Shown here one piece after another: positions 37,148 to 49,745 of a stretch of DNA of 64,000 nucleotides; the first letter of the stretch is position 1, and each line of letters opens with the position of its first letter. Source of the stretch: Desulfovibrio sp. A2. GTDB lineage: Bacteria > Desulfobacterota > Desulfovibrionia > Desulfovibrionales > Desulfovibrionaceae. The DNA lies in NCBI RefSeq assembly GCF_000226255.1, contig NZ_AGFG01000054.1, forward strand, positions 14,389 through 78,388, given 5' to 3'. A program made the position numbers and the translations under genes. The notes under the pieces were generated by a model. The model was not told where the DNA came from. It made no database searches and saw only the letters and a program-made list of their open reading frames with translations.

Positions 37148-37927
37148 TCACCAGACCATGCGCAGCTTCGCCCCCATGTCCGAAATCTGCCGCTTCAGGT
37201 CGGGGATGGTGTACTGCCCGTAGTGCACGATGGAGGCGATGAGCGCGGCGGTCGCGCCGCCCTTGGTGATGGCGTCGTACATGTGCGCAGGGCTGCCCGC
37301 GCCGCCGGAGGCGATGACCGGAATGGACACCGCGTCGGCGATCATCCGGGTAAGGGTCAGCTCGTAGCCGTCCTTGGTGCCGTCCGCGTCGATGGAGTTG
37401 ACGCACAGTTCACCGGCCCCCAGCGCCTCGCAGGTCTTGGCCCATTCTATGGCGTCCATGCCCATGAACTTGCGGCCGCCGTGGATGACGATCTCGTAGC
37501 CCGAGGGGATGGTTTCGGACTTCTCCACCTGCTTCACGTCCATGCCCACCACGATGGCCTGCGACCCGAAGGCCGCCGCGCCCTGGCTGATGATGTCCGG
37601 GTTCTTCACCGCGCCGGAGTTCACCGACACCTTCTCCGCCCCGGCCACCAGCACGGCCCGCATGTCTTCCACGGTGTTGATGCCGCCGCCCACCGAGAAG
37701 GGGATGAAGATTTCCGAGGCCACCCGCTCGACCACGTCGAGAAAGATGCCCCGGTCCTCGTGCGAGGCGGTGATGTCGTAGAACACGATTTCGTCCGCGC
37801 CCTGCTCGTAGTAGCGGCGGGCGGTTTCCACCGGGTCGCCGATGTCCACGTTGCCCTCGAACTTCACGCCCTTGGTCAGCCTGCCGTTGCGGACGTCCAG
37901 ACAGGGGATGATGCGCTTGCTAAGCAC
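37148..37927 (-). CDS. hisF: Imidazole glycerol phosphate synthase cyclase subunit HisF
   Basis: A 259-aa TIM-barrel that closes the imidazole ring using ammonia channelled from HisH. The N-terminal [19 protein letters not shown] and [10 protein letters not shown] carry the catalytic Asp region, [13 protein letters not shown] and [15 protein letters not shown] bind phosphate, and length is typical. The start is GTG at 37927 with AAGGAGG upstream, overlapping the hisH stop by 8 nt. No other his genes are nearby. Confidence 0.95.
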   Translation of the reverse strand: MLSKRIIPCLDVRNGRLTKGVKFEGNVDIGDPVETARRYYEQGADEIVFYDITASHEDRGIFLDVVERVASEIFIPFSVGGGINTVEDMRAVLVAGAEKVSVNSGAVKNPDIISQGAAAFGSQAIVVGMDVKQVEKSETIPSGYEIVIHGGRKFMGMDAIEWAKTCEALGAGELCVNSIDADGTKDGYELTLTRMIADAVSIPVIASGGAGSPAHMYDAITKGGATAALIASIVHYGQYTIPDLKRQISDMGAKLRMVW

Positions 37928-38561
37928 GGCTGGCCTCCTTGCAGTAGGCGTAAAAGTTGCGCAGCAAGGCAAGACCGGGGCGGCCGCTCTTTTCCGGGTG
38001 AAACTGCACGGCCCACAGGCCGGGGCCGCCGTGGATGGCGCAGAATTCCTCGCCGTAGGTGCACGTGGCGATGACGTAGCTTTCCGGCGGGGCGGGGTAG
38101 TAGCTGTGCACGAAGTAGAATTCCGCCTCCGGCTCGATGCCCTTCAGCAGTTCGCAGGGGCGCTTCTGCACGATGCGGTTCCAGCCCATGTGCGGCACGC
38201 GGATGGGCCTGCCGTCCTCTTCTTCGGTCCAGGCGGGATTGAACAGGCGGCATTCGCCGGGCACGATGCCGAGGGCCTTGGTGTCGTTTTCCTGGCTGTA
38301 GTCCAGCATGATCTGGCAGCCCACGCAGATGCCCAGCAGCGGCTTGCCCGCCTGCACCTGGTCTTTGAGCACCTTGTCGAGGCCGGTGGTGACCAGTTCG
38401 TTCATGGCCTGCCCGGCCGCGCCCACGCCCGGAAAGATCACCCCGTGCGCCCCGGCGATGACCGCCGGGTCCGCCGTGATGGCGCAGGGAATGCCCAGGT
38501 GGTCCAGCGCGCGGCGCACGCTGGTCTGGTTGCCTGCCTTGTAGTCGAGGATCGCGAGCAT
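37920..38561 (-). CDS. hisH: Imidazole glycerol phosphate synthase glutaminase subunit HisH
   Basis: A 213-aa class I glutamine amidotransferase that feeds ammonia to HisF. The nucleophile Cys79 is in [13 protein letters not shown], slightly altered from the usual GICLGMQ. The His/Glu pair is in VQFHPEKSG. The N-terminus [17 protein letters not shown] is typical. The ATG at 38561 is chosen; the frame open to 39017 is not coding. Its stop overlaps the hisF start. Confidence 0.94.
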   Translation of the reverse strand: MLAILDYKAGNQTSVRRALDHLGIPCAITADPAVIAGAHGVIFPGVGAAGQAMNELVTTGLDKVLKDQVQAGKPLLGICVGCQIMLDYSQENDTKALGIVPGECRLFNPAWTEEEDGRPIRVPHMGWNRIVQKRPCELLKGIEPEAEFYFVHSYYPAPPESYVIATCTYGEEFCAIHGGPGLWAVQFHPEKSGRPGLALLRNFYAYCKEASRA

Positions 38562-39218
38562 GTTCCTGTCCCTCGTGTTGCTTGGCGGCATGGCCGCCGT
38601 CCGCGTGCAGGCCCGTTGGTCCCGTAACTGTCCGGGTGACGGAATCCGCATGACAAAATTCGGAAATTCACCCGCCGGGGCCGGATGAACGGTGCGAGAC
38701 GGCGACCGGAAGTGGCGCGGGGCGCGCCCGCGCGGCCTGCCGCCCCTTTTGGCCGGGGCGTGGTGAAGGCAATGCGGTAGCATCAGCGGGCGGTGGGGCG
38801 CAAGGGGCGGCGCGCGGCGGCGCACGGTGTGGGGTTTGGCGGTGGCCCGCGCGCGGGGCGGGACGGGAAGGCGCAGGTGCTTCATAGCGTGGTGGCGCGC
38901 ACTGCCGTTGGGGGCGTGCGGTGCCCTGCGGGTGCGGGACATTTCGCCTTGCCGTTTCCCATCAATGTCAAAAGGCGGGGTTCCGGCCCCTTCGCCACCC
39001 CGCGCGCGGCTTGCCAAGCGCGGGGGCGCGCGATATAAGAGCCGGATTGCTGACGGCGCGTGGGTTCAAAGACGCATGTTCCGCAACAATCGCGGGTGGA
39101 TGGCCGTTCCCCCGCGCCTCGCCGCGCCGGAACGCCCCGCACATTCCTCCCGCCTTTGTCCCGGTCGACTTCCCGTCTCCCGCCCCTGCGGGGCAACCCT
39201 GTTACCAGACAGAGTCCA
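38562..39218. other. Divergent region between hisH and carB
   Basis: About 650 bp without a supported gene. The right half holds the carB promoter (39011-39039) and a leader of about 170 nt. In the left half I see nothing beyond GC-rich sequence and no clear hisH promoter. Confidence 0.5.
39011..39039 (+). promoter_or_regulatory. Promoter of carB
   Basis: TTGCCA (39011-39016), a 17-bp spacer and TATAAG (39034-39039). The leader before the ATG at 39219 is about 170 nt and contains a small GCCCC-TGC-GGGGC hairpin at 39183-39195. Confidence 0.6.
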
Positions 39219-42455
<3,237 letters not shown>

Positions 42456-42468
42456 AAGACCGACAACG

Positions 42469-42500
42469 GGACCGGGCCTAAGGCCCGGTCCTGCGCTTTG
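42469..42500 (+). terminator. Hairpin after carB
   Basis: A 10-bp stem (42469-42478 with 42482-42491) followed by TGCGCTTTG. Moderate strength. Confidence 0.55.
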
Positions 42501-42583
42501 GGGCCACGCGCAATGTGGCGAGCGGCTGGCGCACGACATGACCACAATGGGCGCGTAACGGACCGTCTGCATCGAGGTAGAGC

Positions 42584-43987
42584 ATGATCAAGCATTATTG
42601 CGGCATCTTCGGCATCTACAACCACGTCGAAGCGGCGCGCATGGCATACTTCGGCCTGTACGCCCTGCAACATCGCGGGCAGGAAAGCGCGGGCATCGTC
42701 ACCTGGGACGGCCAGAAGCTGCGCGAACACCGGGGCATGGGCCTGGTGCCCGACGTGTTCAACGAGCGGCACCTGGGCAAGGAGCTGAAGGGCAATATCG
42801 CCGTCGGCCACATCCGCTATTCCACCACCGGGGCCTCGCTCATCCGCAACGCCCAGCCGTTTCTGGTGCGCTTCAAGGGCATGGAAATCGCCATCGCGCA
42901 CAACGGCAACCTGACCAACACGGTGGAACTGCGCGACGAACTGGAGCGCAAGGGGTCCATCTTCCAGACCTCCATCGACAGCGAAGTGTTCGTGCACCTC
43001 ATCGCGCACAACATGAACGGCAAGACTTTCGAGGAAGCCGTCATGGCTGCCTGCAAGCGGGTGCAGGGCGCGTATTCGCTGATCATCCTCGCCAACGACA
43101 AGCTCATCGCCCTGCGCGACCCGCACGGCATGCGCCCGCTGGCGTTGGGCCGCCTGGCTGGTTCGCCGGTGTTGGCCAGCGAAACCTGCGCCTTCGACCT
43201 GATGGAGGCGGAGTTCATCCGCCCGCTGGACCCCGGCGAAATGCTGGTCATCGAAGGCAACAGCGTGAAAAGCTACAGCCTGATGGACGAGGACAAGAAG
43301 CCGCCCACGCGCCAGTGCATCTTCGAGCTGGTCTACTTCGCCCGGCCCGACTCCATCGTGTTCGGCGAAGACGTGTACCAGTGCCGCAAGGAGATGGGCC
43401 GTCAGCTGGCCATGGAATCGGCCCCGGACGTGGACTTCATCATGCCCTTCCCCGATTCGGGCATCTACTGTGCGGTGGGCTTTGCCCAGCAGTCTGGCCT
43501 GCCGTACGAGCACGCCATGATCCGCAACCACTACGTGGGGCGCACGTTCATCCAGCCCTCGCAGGACATGCGCGACTTTGGCGTGCAGGTGAAGATCAAC
43601 CCGGTCAAGAGCATGATCCGGGGCAAGCGCATCTGCATTGTGGACGATTCCATCGTGCGCGGCACCACCATCCGCACGCGCGTGAAGAAGCTGCGCGAAC
43701 TGGGCGCGAAGGAAGTGCATTTCCGCGTCAGTTGCCCGCCCATCAAGCACCCGTGCTTCTATGGCATCGACTTTTCGTCCAAGGGCGAACTGATCGCGGC
43801 CAACCATTCCATTGCCGAGATCGAGCGGTTCATCGGGCTGGATTCGTTGCACTACCTGTCCATCGACGGGCTGCTGCGCTCGGTGTCGCGCCCCGAGAAC
43901 TACTGCCTGGCCTGCTTCAACGGCGACTACCCCATCCCCTGCGCGGGCGGTGGGTGCAGCCGGGCGTGCCTGGAAGTGACGGATTAA
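42584..43987 (+). CDS. purF: Amidophosphoribosyltransferase
   Basis: A 467-aa enzyme for the first committed step of purine synthesis. The N-terminal Ntn glutaminase becomes active after removal of five residues (MIKHY) to expose Cys6 in CGIFGIY. The phosphoribosyl pyrophosphate loop is CIVDDSIVRGTTIR. Cysteines in RQCIFELVYFARPDS, VSCPP and ENYCLACFNGDYP fit the [4Fe-4S]-containing B. subtilis type rather than the E. coli type. A terminator follows at 44076-44111. Confidence 0.96.
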   Translation: MIKHYCGIFGIYNHVEAARMAYFGLYALQHRGQESAGIVTWDGQKLREHRGMGLVPDVFNERHLGKELKGNIAVGHIRYSTTGASLIRNAQPFLVRFKGMEIAIAHNGNLTNTVELRDELERKGSIFQTSIDSEVFVHLIAHNMNGKTFEEAVMAACKRVQGAYSLIILANDKLIALRDPHGMRPLALGRLAGSPVLASETCAFDLMEAEFIRPLDPGEMLVIEGNSVKSYSLMDEDKKPPTRQCIFELVYFARPDSIVFGEDVYQCRKEMGRQLAMESAPDVDFIMPFPDSGIYCAVGFAQQSGLPYEHAMIRNHYVGRTFIQPSQDMRDFGVQVKINPVKSMIRGKRICIVDDSIVRGTTIRTRVKKLRELGAKEVHFRVSCPPIKHPCFYGIDFSSKGELIAANHSIAEIERFIGLDSLHYLSIDGLLRSVSRPENYCLACFNGDYPIPCAGGGCSRACLEVTD

Positions 43988-44075
43988 GCGGCGAGTACGG
44001 AGTAAAGGCAGTCTTTTGCTGTTCGCGTATTGTCTTGCAAGGCACGCGGCGATTGCTCTTTGCTGTTAGAATGAA

Positions 44076-44111
44076 CAACGGGGAGAAGCTCAGGCTTCTC
44101 CCCGTTGTTTT
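44076..44111 (+). terminator. Terminator after purF
   Basis: A 14-bp perfect stem (44076-44089 with 44094-44107) with a TCAG loop, followed by TTTTG. Confidence 0.85.
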
Positions 44112-44150
44112 GTCAGCGCATTGCCGGGGTGTGCGTCATGATCTGCTGTG

Positions 44151-45062
44151 CTACAGGTTGGCAGGTGTGCATGCTATGAGTTTTGGTTTTGAGTATTTTT
44201 CTTCCGCATCAGTGTGTGTTACAGAGACGGAAAATGCTGCCTGATAATATGGATCTGCTGCAAAAGTAATTGCGCTACGCAGTAGCTGTTCAAGTATTTT
44301 TCCGTCATCAACTATGTCAGAAAATTTGATAGTTGCACCATAGCCTGATGTGACCCATAATATTCTTGTGTTTTTGACTTTAATGGATGTAAGCAGGAGA
44401 ACGTCATGCGTTATTTTCCCGTCATCATTGACGAATGGACCAAGTGGTGGGGCGTGTGGGGTGTTTGTGTTGACAAGGTAATGTCCAGTTTTTGATGTTT
44501 TAGTGTACAGTGTGCCAGTGCTACTTTTAAAGTGTCGCGTAAAGGAAGAAGGCTTGGGAAGTTGATATATAATTTCGTCATGGCGTAAAAAACGGAGAGG
44601 CTGGGCGTTGAGTATGCTGGAGTAATCTCCTACGCTGGGATTGATGCTGCGACTTCCAAATAGGATTTTTGTGTCAGGTTGCCACATGAGCGTCTTTGAA
44701 TCGCTATCAATGTTTCGACATCCAAATTGCAGATAATATTTTTGTATCAATGATTCTACGGTAGTAGATATGTACGGTGGAAGGCATATTTTTGTGGAGG
44801 GAGACGTAAAGGGAATATTTTGCGCATTGACCCATGTATTGATTCCGCGCTCTATCAATATTTTGTCGCTATGCATGCCAAACAAAATGGATTGTGCTTT
44901 AGCTGTGTCTTTACATATTCCCAGCAAATCTTTTGCCGCATCAGTTGCTGCCCGCGTTGCTTTGCCGATTAGGAATTTTTTTATAGGGTCGTAAAAGTCT
45001 TTGGCGACAAATAAGCCGCGTAACGAAGAGGAAATCCAAAGAAGAACGCTGGCTGGATCCAT
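44151..45062 (-). CDS. AT-rich orphan protein of unknown function
   Basis: A 303-aa protein I do not recognise. Hand counts of two 60-base lines inside it give about 33% and 45% GC, against a much higher level in the neighbours, and codon use is correspondingly different (many AAA, ATT, TTT). This indicates recent horizontal entry. The N-terminus MDPASVLLWISSSLRGLFVA could be a membrane anchor or amphipathic helix. A helical stretch follows (RAATDAAKDLLGICKDTAKA). The C-terminal half is beta-rich, with DTKILFGSRSINPS, GKITHDVLLLTSIKV and RILWVTSGYGATIKFSDIV. The layout vaguely recalls bacterial proteins pairing an N-terminal helical region with a conserved alpha/beta domain, but I cannot name the family. 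A GGAGG ribosome site precedes the ATG. It is flanked by the purF terminator and the divergent kdsD. Confidence 0.75.
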   Translation of the reverse strand: MDPASVLLWISSSLRGLFVAKDFYDPIKKFLIGKATRAATDAAKDLLGICKDTAKAQSILFGMHSDKILIERGINTWVNAQNIPFTSPSTKICLPPYISTTVESLIQKYYLQFGCRNIDSDSKTLMWQPDTKILFGSRSINPSVGDYSSILNAQPLRFLRHDEIIYQLPKPSSFTRHFKSSTGTLYTKTSKTGHYLVNTNTPHAPPLGPFVNDDGKITHDVLLLTSIKVKNTRILWVTSGYGATIKFSDIVDDGKILEQLLRSAITFAADPYYQAAFSVSVTHTDAEEKYSKPKLIACTPANL

Positions 45063-45245
45063 TGAGAACCTCCGGGTTAGCTGTCGGTGCGCTGGCCGTC
45101 AGATTCCAATTGATGGTCGGAAAAGTAAAGGAGCTGCCTGTGCCAATGCTGACAGGTCCCTGTTGACCCGCCCCTCGTTTCGGGGGAAGAGAAGGACGCC
45201 GCGCCCGGCGCGGCCTATCCGCAACATCCACAGGATTTCCACGGC

Positions 45246-46247
45246 ATGAGCGATTGCACCTGCGGCGAGCGCCGCACCGACTGGATTCCCCTCGGGCGCG
45301 ACGTGCTCGACATCGAAATAGAAGGCCTGACGGCGGTACGCGACAGGCTTGGCCCCTCGTTCGAGGCGGCCTTGGCGTTGCTGGCGGGCTGCCGGGGCCG
45401 CGTGGTGGTCACCGGGCTTGGCAAGTCGGGTCTGGTGGGCCGCAAGCTGGCGGCCACCCTTTCCTCCACCGGCACCCCGGCGTTCTTCCTGCACCCGGTG
45501 GAAGGCGCGCACGGCGACATGGGCAGCCTGCGGGCGGAAGACGTGGTCATCGCCATCTCCAACTCCGGCGAGACGGACGAGCTGAACGCCATCCTGCCCA
45601 GCCTGCGGGCCATCGGCACGGCCATCATCGCCCTGACCGGCAAGGCGCAGTCCACCCTGGGCCGCGCCGCCGACGTGGTGCTGGATTCCGGCGTCCCGCG
45701 CGAGGCGTGCCCCCACAACCTGGCCCCCACGGCCTCCACCACGGCGGTGCTGGCCCTTGGCGACGCCCTGGCGGTGTGCCTCATCCACTGGAAGGCATTC
45801 ACCGAAAACGACTTTCTGCGCTACCACCCTGGCGGTTCGCTGGGCCAGCGGCTGCGGTTGCGGGTGCACGAACTGATGCACACCACCGGCATTCCCGTCA
45901 CCCAGGACGACGTGGGCCAGGAAGAGGCCGTGCGCGTGCTGGACAAGGGTGGCTTTGGCGCGGTGGCCGTGGTGGACGGCAGCGGCAGGCTGATGGGGAT
46001 ACTTACCGACGGCGACGTGCGCCGCGCGGTGATCAAGGGCGATTACGCCCCGCGCACGCCGGTGACGGCCATCATGACCCGCAACCCGCGCAGCGCCCGC
46101 AGCGACCAGTCCGTGGCGGAACTGCTGGACGTGATGGAGCAGAAGGCCATCACCGTGCTGCCCATCGTGGACGACGCGCATCGCCTGGTGGGCCTCATCC
46201 ACCTGCACGACCTGCTGGGCAAGGGCGGGGTGCGCTTCGCCGGGTAG
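45246..46247 (+). CDS. kdsD: Arabinose-5-phosphate isomerase
   Basis: A 333-aa KdsD/KpsF enzyme that converts ribulose-5-phosphate to arabinose-5-phosphate, the first step toward Kdo. An SIS domain (about 35-180) shows GLGKSGLVGRKLAATLSSTG, ISNSGETDEL and NLAPTASTTAVLALGD. Two CBS motifs follow (HELMHTTGIPVTQDD and AIMTRNPRSARSDQSV). Length is typical. waaA at 4.4-5.8 kb uses the final CMP-Kdo product. It is followed by the thioesterase gene after 57 bp. Confidence 0.95.
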   Translation: MSDCTCGERRTDWIPLGRDVLDIEIEGLTAVRDRLGPSFEAALALLAGCRGRVVVTGLGKSGLVGRKLAATLSSTGTPAFFLHPVEGAHGDMGSLRAEDVVIAISNSGETDELNAILPSLRAIGTAIIALTGKAQSTLGRAADVVLDSGVPREACPHNLAPTASTTAVLALGDALAVCLIHWKAFTENDFLRYHPGGSLGQRLRLRVHELMHTTGIPVTQDDVGQEEAVRVLDKGGFGAVAVVDGSGRLMGILTDGDVRRAVIKGDYAPRTPVTAIMTRNPRSARSDQSVAELLDVMEQKAITVLPIVDDAHRLVGLIHLHDLLGKGGVRFAG

Positions 46248-46304
46248 GCCCGGCAGACGCCATTCCGCTCCGTCCTCCCTTTCAACCCGCCCGGAGCCAG
46301 CCGC

Positions 46305-46832
46305 ATGAGCGCCAAGCGCGTGCACGACAGCGAAGTGGTGATGACCCACCGCCCCCTGCCCGAGGATGCCAACCCCGCGGGCAACGTGCATGGCGGGGTC
46401 ATCCTGAAGCACATCGACCTTGCCGGGGCAGTGGCCGCCATGCGCCATTGCCGCACCGCCGTGGTGACGGCCTCCATCGACCGCATGGACTTTCGCGTGC
46501 CGGTGCACGTGGGCGAGCTGATGCAACTGAAGGCCAGCGTGAACCTTGCGGGCGGCACCTCCATGGAGGTGGGCGTGCGGGTGGAGGCGGAAAACCTGCT
46601 CACCGGCGAATCGCGCCACGCCGCGTCCGCCTATCTGACCTTCGTGTCCATGGGGCCGGACCGCAAGCCCACGCCCGTGCCGGAATTGCTGCTGGAAACC
46701 CCGGCCCAGCACCGCCGCAACCGCGAGGCGCAGCGCCGCCGCGAACAGCGGCGCGACGAGCGCAAGCGCGAAAAGGCCGCGCAGGAAGCGCTGGCCACGG
46801 CCACCGTGGAAGAGGTGGAACACTATTACTGA
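46305..46832 (+). CDS. Hotdog-fold acyl-CoA thioesterase
   Basis: A 175-aa YciA/BACH-type acyl-CoA hydrolase. The catalytic-site motif AGNVHGGVILKHIDLAGAVA, followed by VTASIDRMDFRVPVHVGEL and the C-terminal HAASAYLTFVSMG, defines the domain. The last 45 residues form a charged helix (HRRNREAQRRREQRRDERKR) that the family often has in shorter form. Physiological acyl-CoA unknown. It is probably co-transcribed with kdsD. Confidence 0.9.
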   Translation: MSAKRVHDSEVVMTHRPLPEDANPAGNVHGGVILKHIDLAGAVAAMRHCRTAVVTASIDRMDFRVPVHVGELMQLKASVNLAGGTSMEVGVRVEAENLLTGESRHAASAYLTFVSMGPDRKPTPVPELLLETPAQHRRNREAQRRREQRRDERKREKAAQEALATATVEEVEHYY

Positions 46833-47140
46833 CGGGCTGCCCGGCCCCCGTGGATGCAGCCACGGGGCAACGCGCCGAATCCCTTTTCCGCCGCCGCATG
46901 CGGCGGCGTTCGAACGCGACAGGACAAGCCAGGTCGCACCCGTTCACATCCGGCCCGTGGCATTGCGCCACGGGCCGTCGTGTTTCCGGCGTCCGCCTAT
47001 GCCACGGGCGCGGCCTGCGCGCCGCGCATACCGTGATAACGCTGGCCTGCGGCGCGCCGGTCGGGGTATGCTGAACGGAAGTATCCGCGCCCGCGTTCGC
47101 ACGCGGGGCGGCAGTCGGTATCCCCCCCCAAGGAGGCATC
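46833..47140. other. Intergenic region with two hairpins
   Basis: About 300 bp without a gene. An 8-bp stem at 46846-46867 and a 10-bp stem at 46951-46977 followed by TCGTGTTT are likely terminators after the thioesterase gene. No clear promoter toward the DsrE-like gene is visible. Confidence 0.5.
46951..46985 (+). terminator. Hairpin downstream of the thioesterase gene
   Basis: A 10-bp perfect stem (46951-46960 with 46968-46977) followed by TCGTGTTT. Confidence 0.55.
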
Positions 47141-47578
47141 ATGCAATACGGGCGATGGTTGGCCGCACTGGCCGCGTGGCTGTTCCTGCTTTCGGCGGGC
47201 CTGCCCGCGCACGCCGCCCCGGCGGCGGAGGACAAGGACGCGCCGCTGTTCATCAACCTGACCAGCGACGAGGGCCACCGCACGCTGATGGCCATCGGCT
47301 ACGGGGCCAACCAGTTGCAGCGCGGCCACCCGCTGACGCTGTTCCTCAACGACCGGGCCGTGGTGCTGGCGGCCAGGGGCAACGAGGCCAGGTACCCGGA
47401 ACAGCAGCGCATGCTGGCCAAACTGGTGGGCAGCGGGGCCAGGGTGTACGTGTGCCCCACCTGCATGAAGCAGTACGGCGTGCAACAGGCCGACCTGCTG
47501 CCGGGGCTGGCCGTGAGCACGCCGGAGCTGACCGGCGCGGCGCTGTTCCGCGAGAATACCCGTAGCCTGTCGTGGTAG
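47141..47578 (+). CDS. Secreted DsrE-family protein
   Basis: A 145-aa protein with a signal peptide (WLAALAAWLFLLSAGLPAHA) and a DsrE-like domain. It shows PLFINLTSDEGHRTLMAIGY, a VYVCPTCMKQYG motif with two cysteines and the ending AVSTPELTGAALFRENT. DsrE-like proteins carry sulfur or persulfide groups. A periplasmic form would fit sulfur metabolism in this organism, but the specific partner is unknown. A ribosome site (AAGGAGG) precedes the ATG. Confidence 0.87.
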   Translation: MQYGRWLAALAAWLFLLSAGLPAHAAPAAEDKDAPLFINLTSDEGHRTLMAIGYGANQLQRGHPLTLFLNDRAVVLAARGNEARYPEQQRMLAKLVGSGARVYVCPTCMKQYGVQQADLLPGLAVSTPELTGAALFRENTRSLSW

Positions 47579-47612
47579 GGCCGGGCTGCACGCCCGCGCG
47601 ATACATGAAGAC

Positions 47613-47648
47613 AAGGGGGATGCCGCTGGCGCGGCGTCCCCCTTATGC
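47613..47648 (+). terminator. Hairpin after the DsrE-like gene
   Basis: A 14-bp stem with one G-T pair (47613-47626 with 47631-47644) and a TGGC loop. Confidence 0.7.
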
Positions 47649-47717
47649 CGTGTGGAATGGTCTGCGGGAAGGCGGCGGGTAGCCACCTGCACGGGGTTCA
47701 GGGGCCGTGGCCGGATG

Positions 47718-48080
47718 TCAGGCCGTGCAGGTGGGCCGGGACTGCGCCGAATGCTGGCCCGCATGCTGGCCCGGACGCTGACCCGGACACTGGGCCGACA
47801 GGGGGCGCGGCGGGCTGTGGTCCGGCGTGGGTGCGCCATGCCGCCCTTGGCGCATGTGGTCCAGCATGACCCATGCGCCGCCCACCGCGAGGCATGCGGT
47901 CAGCAGCCACAAGGTGGCCGTGATGGAGGGCGCGTCGGTGGACAGCATGTGCACCAGCGGCCGCAGCAGATTCGCCAGGGCGGCGTCGGGCGCGCTGGCG
48001 TCTGCGGGGCTGGCGGCAAGGGCGATGGTCGGGCCGGACATAAGGCCAAGGATGAAGCCGGATATGGTGGAGGCGGACAT
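47718..48080 (-). CDS. Small membrane protein with repetitive tail
   Basis: A 120-aa hypothetical protein. The first 23 residues (ISGFILGLMSGPTIALAASP) look like a signal peptide, and a transmembrane helix follows at about 54-73 (ATLWLLTACLAVGGAWVML). The C-terminal tail after residue 80 is repetitive in Pro/Gln/His (CPGQRPGQHAGQHSAQ), matching a repeated GCATGCTGGCCCGGAC-like tract in the DNA. An AGGGGG ribosome site lies upstream of the ATG. No family recognised. Coding status is likely but not certain. Confidence 0.55.
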   Translation of the reverse strand: MSASTISGFILGLMSGPTIALAASPADASAPDAALANLLRPLVHMLSTDAPSITATLWLLTACLAVGGAWVMLDHMRQGRHGAPTPDHSPPRPLSAQCPGQRPGQHAGQHSAQSRPTCTA

Positions 48081-48278
48081 GGAACCCCCTGCCCATCAGG
48101 CTGGATGCTGGTGGGGCTTGTCCCATATCTAGGGCTTCAAGGCGACGGATGCGTGGCGATGGGGTGACGAAGCAGTGTCGGCGCGTTCACCCGTCCGGTC
48201 CACGTGTCCGGTCCGCCCGTCCGGCCCGTCCGTCGGGTTGCGCGGGACGGGCACGAGCGGCATGGGGACGCTGCCGGA

Positions 48279-49745
48279 TCAGGGCGTGCGTTCCAGCAAC
48301 TCCAGCACCGTTTCCGCCAGCCCGGCTCCATTGGTGGCCGGGCTGGAACCCGTTTCCGCCCGGTCGCGGTAGGTGTAGCGCACCCGCAGCCATGGCCGCT
48401 CGATGCGGATCAGCCGGTCGAGCCGCACCGGCGTGCCCAGCAGCACCAGATCGCACGGGGTGGCGTTGATGGTGGCCTCCAGGTCTTCCAGCTGCCTGCG
48501 CGAATACCCCATGGCGGGCAGGGCCTTGCCCAGGTGGGGGTAGTTTTCGAAGACCTGCTTCAGCGACCCCCGGGCGTAGGGACGCGGGTCGGCCATGCGG
48601 CCCGCGCCGTGCATTTCCGCCGCCGCCTGCGCCGCGCCGAAGGGCAGCCCGCCGTGGGTCAGGGTGGGGCCGTCCTCCACCAGCAGCACCCGCGCCCGGC
48701 GGATGGCGGCGGGGTCGTCCACCTCCACCACCGAATCGGCCAGCAGCACCCGCGCCGCCGGGTTGGCGGCGGCGATGTTGGCGCGCACCGTGGCCACCTG
48801 CTCCGCCGTGGCCGTGTCCACCTTGTTGATCACCGCCACGTGGCACATGCGCAGGTTGGTTTCGCCGGGGTGGTAGGTCAGTTCGTGCCCGGAGCGCAGC
48901 GGGTCGCATACGGTCAGGTGCACGTCGGGCCGGAAGAAGGGCGTGTCGTTGTTGCCGCCGTCCCACAGCAGCACGTCGGCCTCGGCCTGCGCCGCCGCGA
49001 GGATGCGCGCGTAGTCCACGCCCGCGTACACCACGATGCCCGCGTCCACCAGGTGTTCGTATTCCTCGCGCTCCTCCACCGTGCAGTCGGCGGCGTCCAT
49101 GTCCGCGTGGCTGGCGAAGCGCTGCACCGCCTGTTTCGCCAGGTCGCCGTAAGGCATGGGGTGGCGCACCACGACAGGGCGCATGCCCCGTTCGAGGACG
49201 GCCGCGCACAGGTGCCGGGTGACCGGCGACTTGCCGCAACCGGTGCGCACGGCGGTGACGGCCACCACGGGCTTGTCCGCGCGCAGCATGGTGGCGGTGG
49301 GGGACAGCAGGCGAAAGTCCGCCCCGGCGGCCAGCGCCAGCGAGGCGGCGTGCATGACCGCCTCGTGCGCAACGTCGCTGTAGGAAAAGATGACTTCGTG
49401 CACGCGGTTGTCGCGGCACAGGGCGGCCAGTTCGCGCTCGGCCAGTATGGGCACCCCGTCGGGGTAGCGCGGCCCGGCCAGCGCGGCGGGGTAGCAGCGG
49501 CCGTCGATGTCCGGAATCTGGGCGGCGGTGAAGGCCACCACGTGCACGGCCGGGTCGTCGCGCAGCAGCACGTTGAAGTTGTGGAAGTCGCGCCCGGCCG
49601 CGCCCATGATGACGACATTGCGCACCCCGGCCCCGTCGGCGGGCGCGGGCGCGCGGCAGGTGGCGGGAAGGCGCGCCGGGGAAGCCGGGGCGGATGCGGT
49701 GGCGGGCGGGGTAGAGGTGGGCGCGGCGCTGTGGGGCGTGGTCAT
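48279..49745 (-). CDS. Cyclic 2,3-diphosphoglycerate synthetase-like P-loop protein
   Basis: A 488-aa protein with an N-terminal nucleotide-binding region (VVIMGAAGRDFHNFNVLLRD), then a second P-loop domain with VTAVRTGCGKSPVTRHLCA and DVLLWDGGNNDTPFFRPD. The family is named for the archaeal enzyme making cyclic 2,3-diphosphoglycerate but is common in bacteria, where its role is not settled. The first 45 residues are Ala/Pro/Thr-rich low complexity. The ATG at 49745 has AGGAGG nine bases upstream. It lies downstream of the YhaN-type gene on the same strand, separated by 335 bp. Confidence 0.85.
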   Translation of the reverse strand: MTTPHSAAPTSTPPATASAPASPARLPATCRAPAPADGAGVRNVVIMGAAGRDFHNFNVLLRDDPAVHVVAFTAAQIPDIDGRCYPAALAGPRYPDGVPILAERELAALCRDNRVHEVIFSYSDVAHEAVMHAASLALAAGADFRLLSPTATMLRADKPVVAVTAVRTGCGKSPVTRHLCAAVLERGMRPVVVRHPMPYGDLAKQAVQRFASHADMDAADCTVEEREEYEHLVDAGIVVYAGVDYARILAAAQAEADVLLWDGGNNDTPFFRPDVHLTVCDPLRSGHELTYHPGETNLRMCHVAVINKVDTATAEQVATVRANIAAANPAARVLLADSVVEVDDPAAIRRARVLLVEDGPTLTHGGLPFGAAQAAAEMHGAGRMADPRPYARGSLKQVFENYPHLGKALPAMGYSRRQLEDLEATINATPCDLVLLGTPVRLDRLIRIERPWLRVRYTYRDRAETGSSPATNGAGLAETVLELLERTP

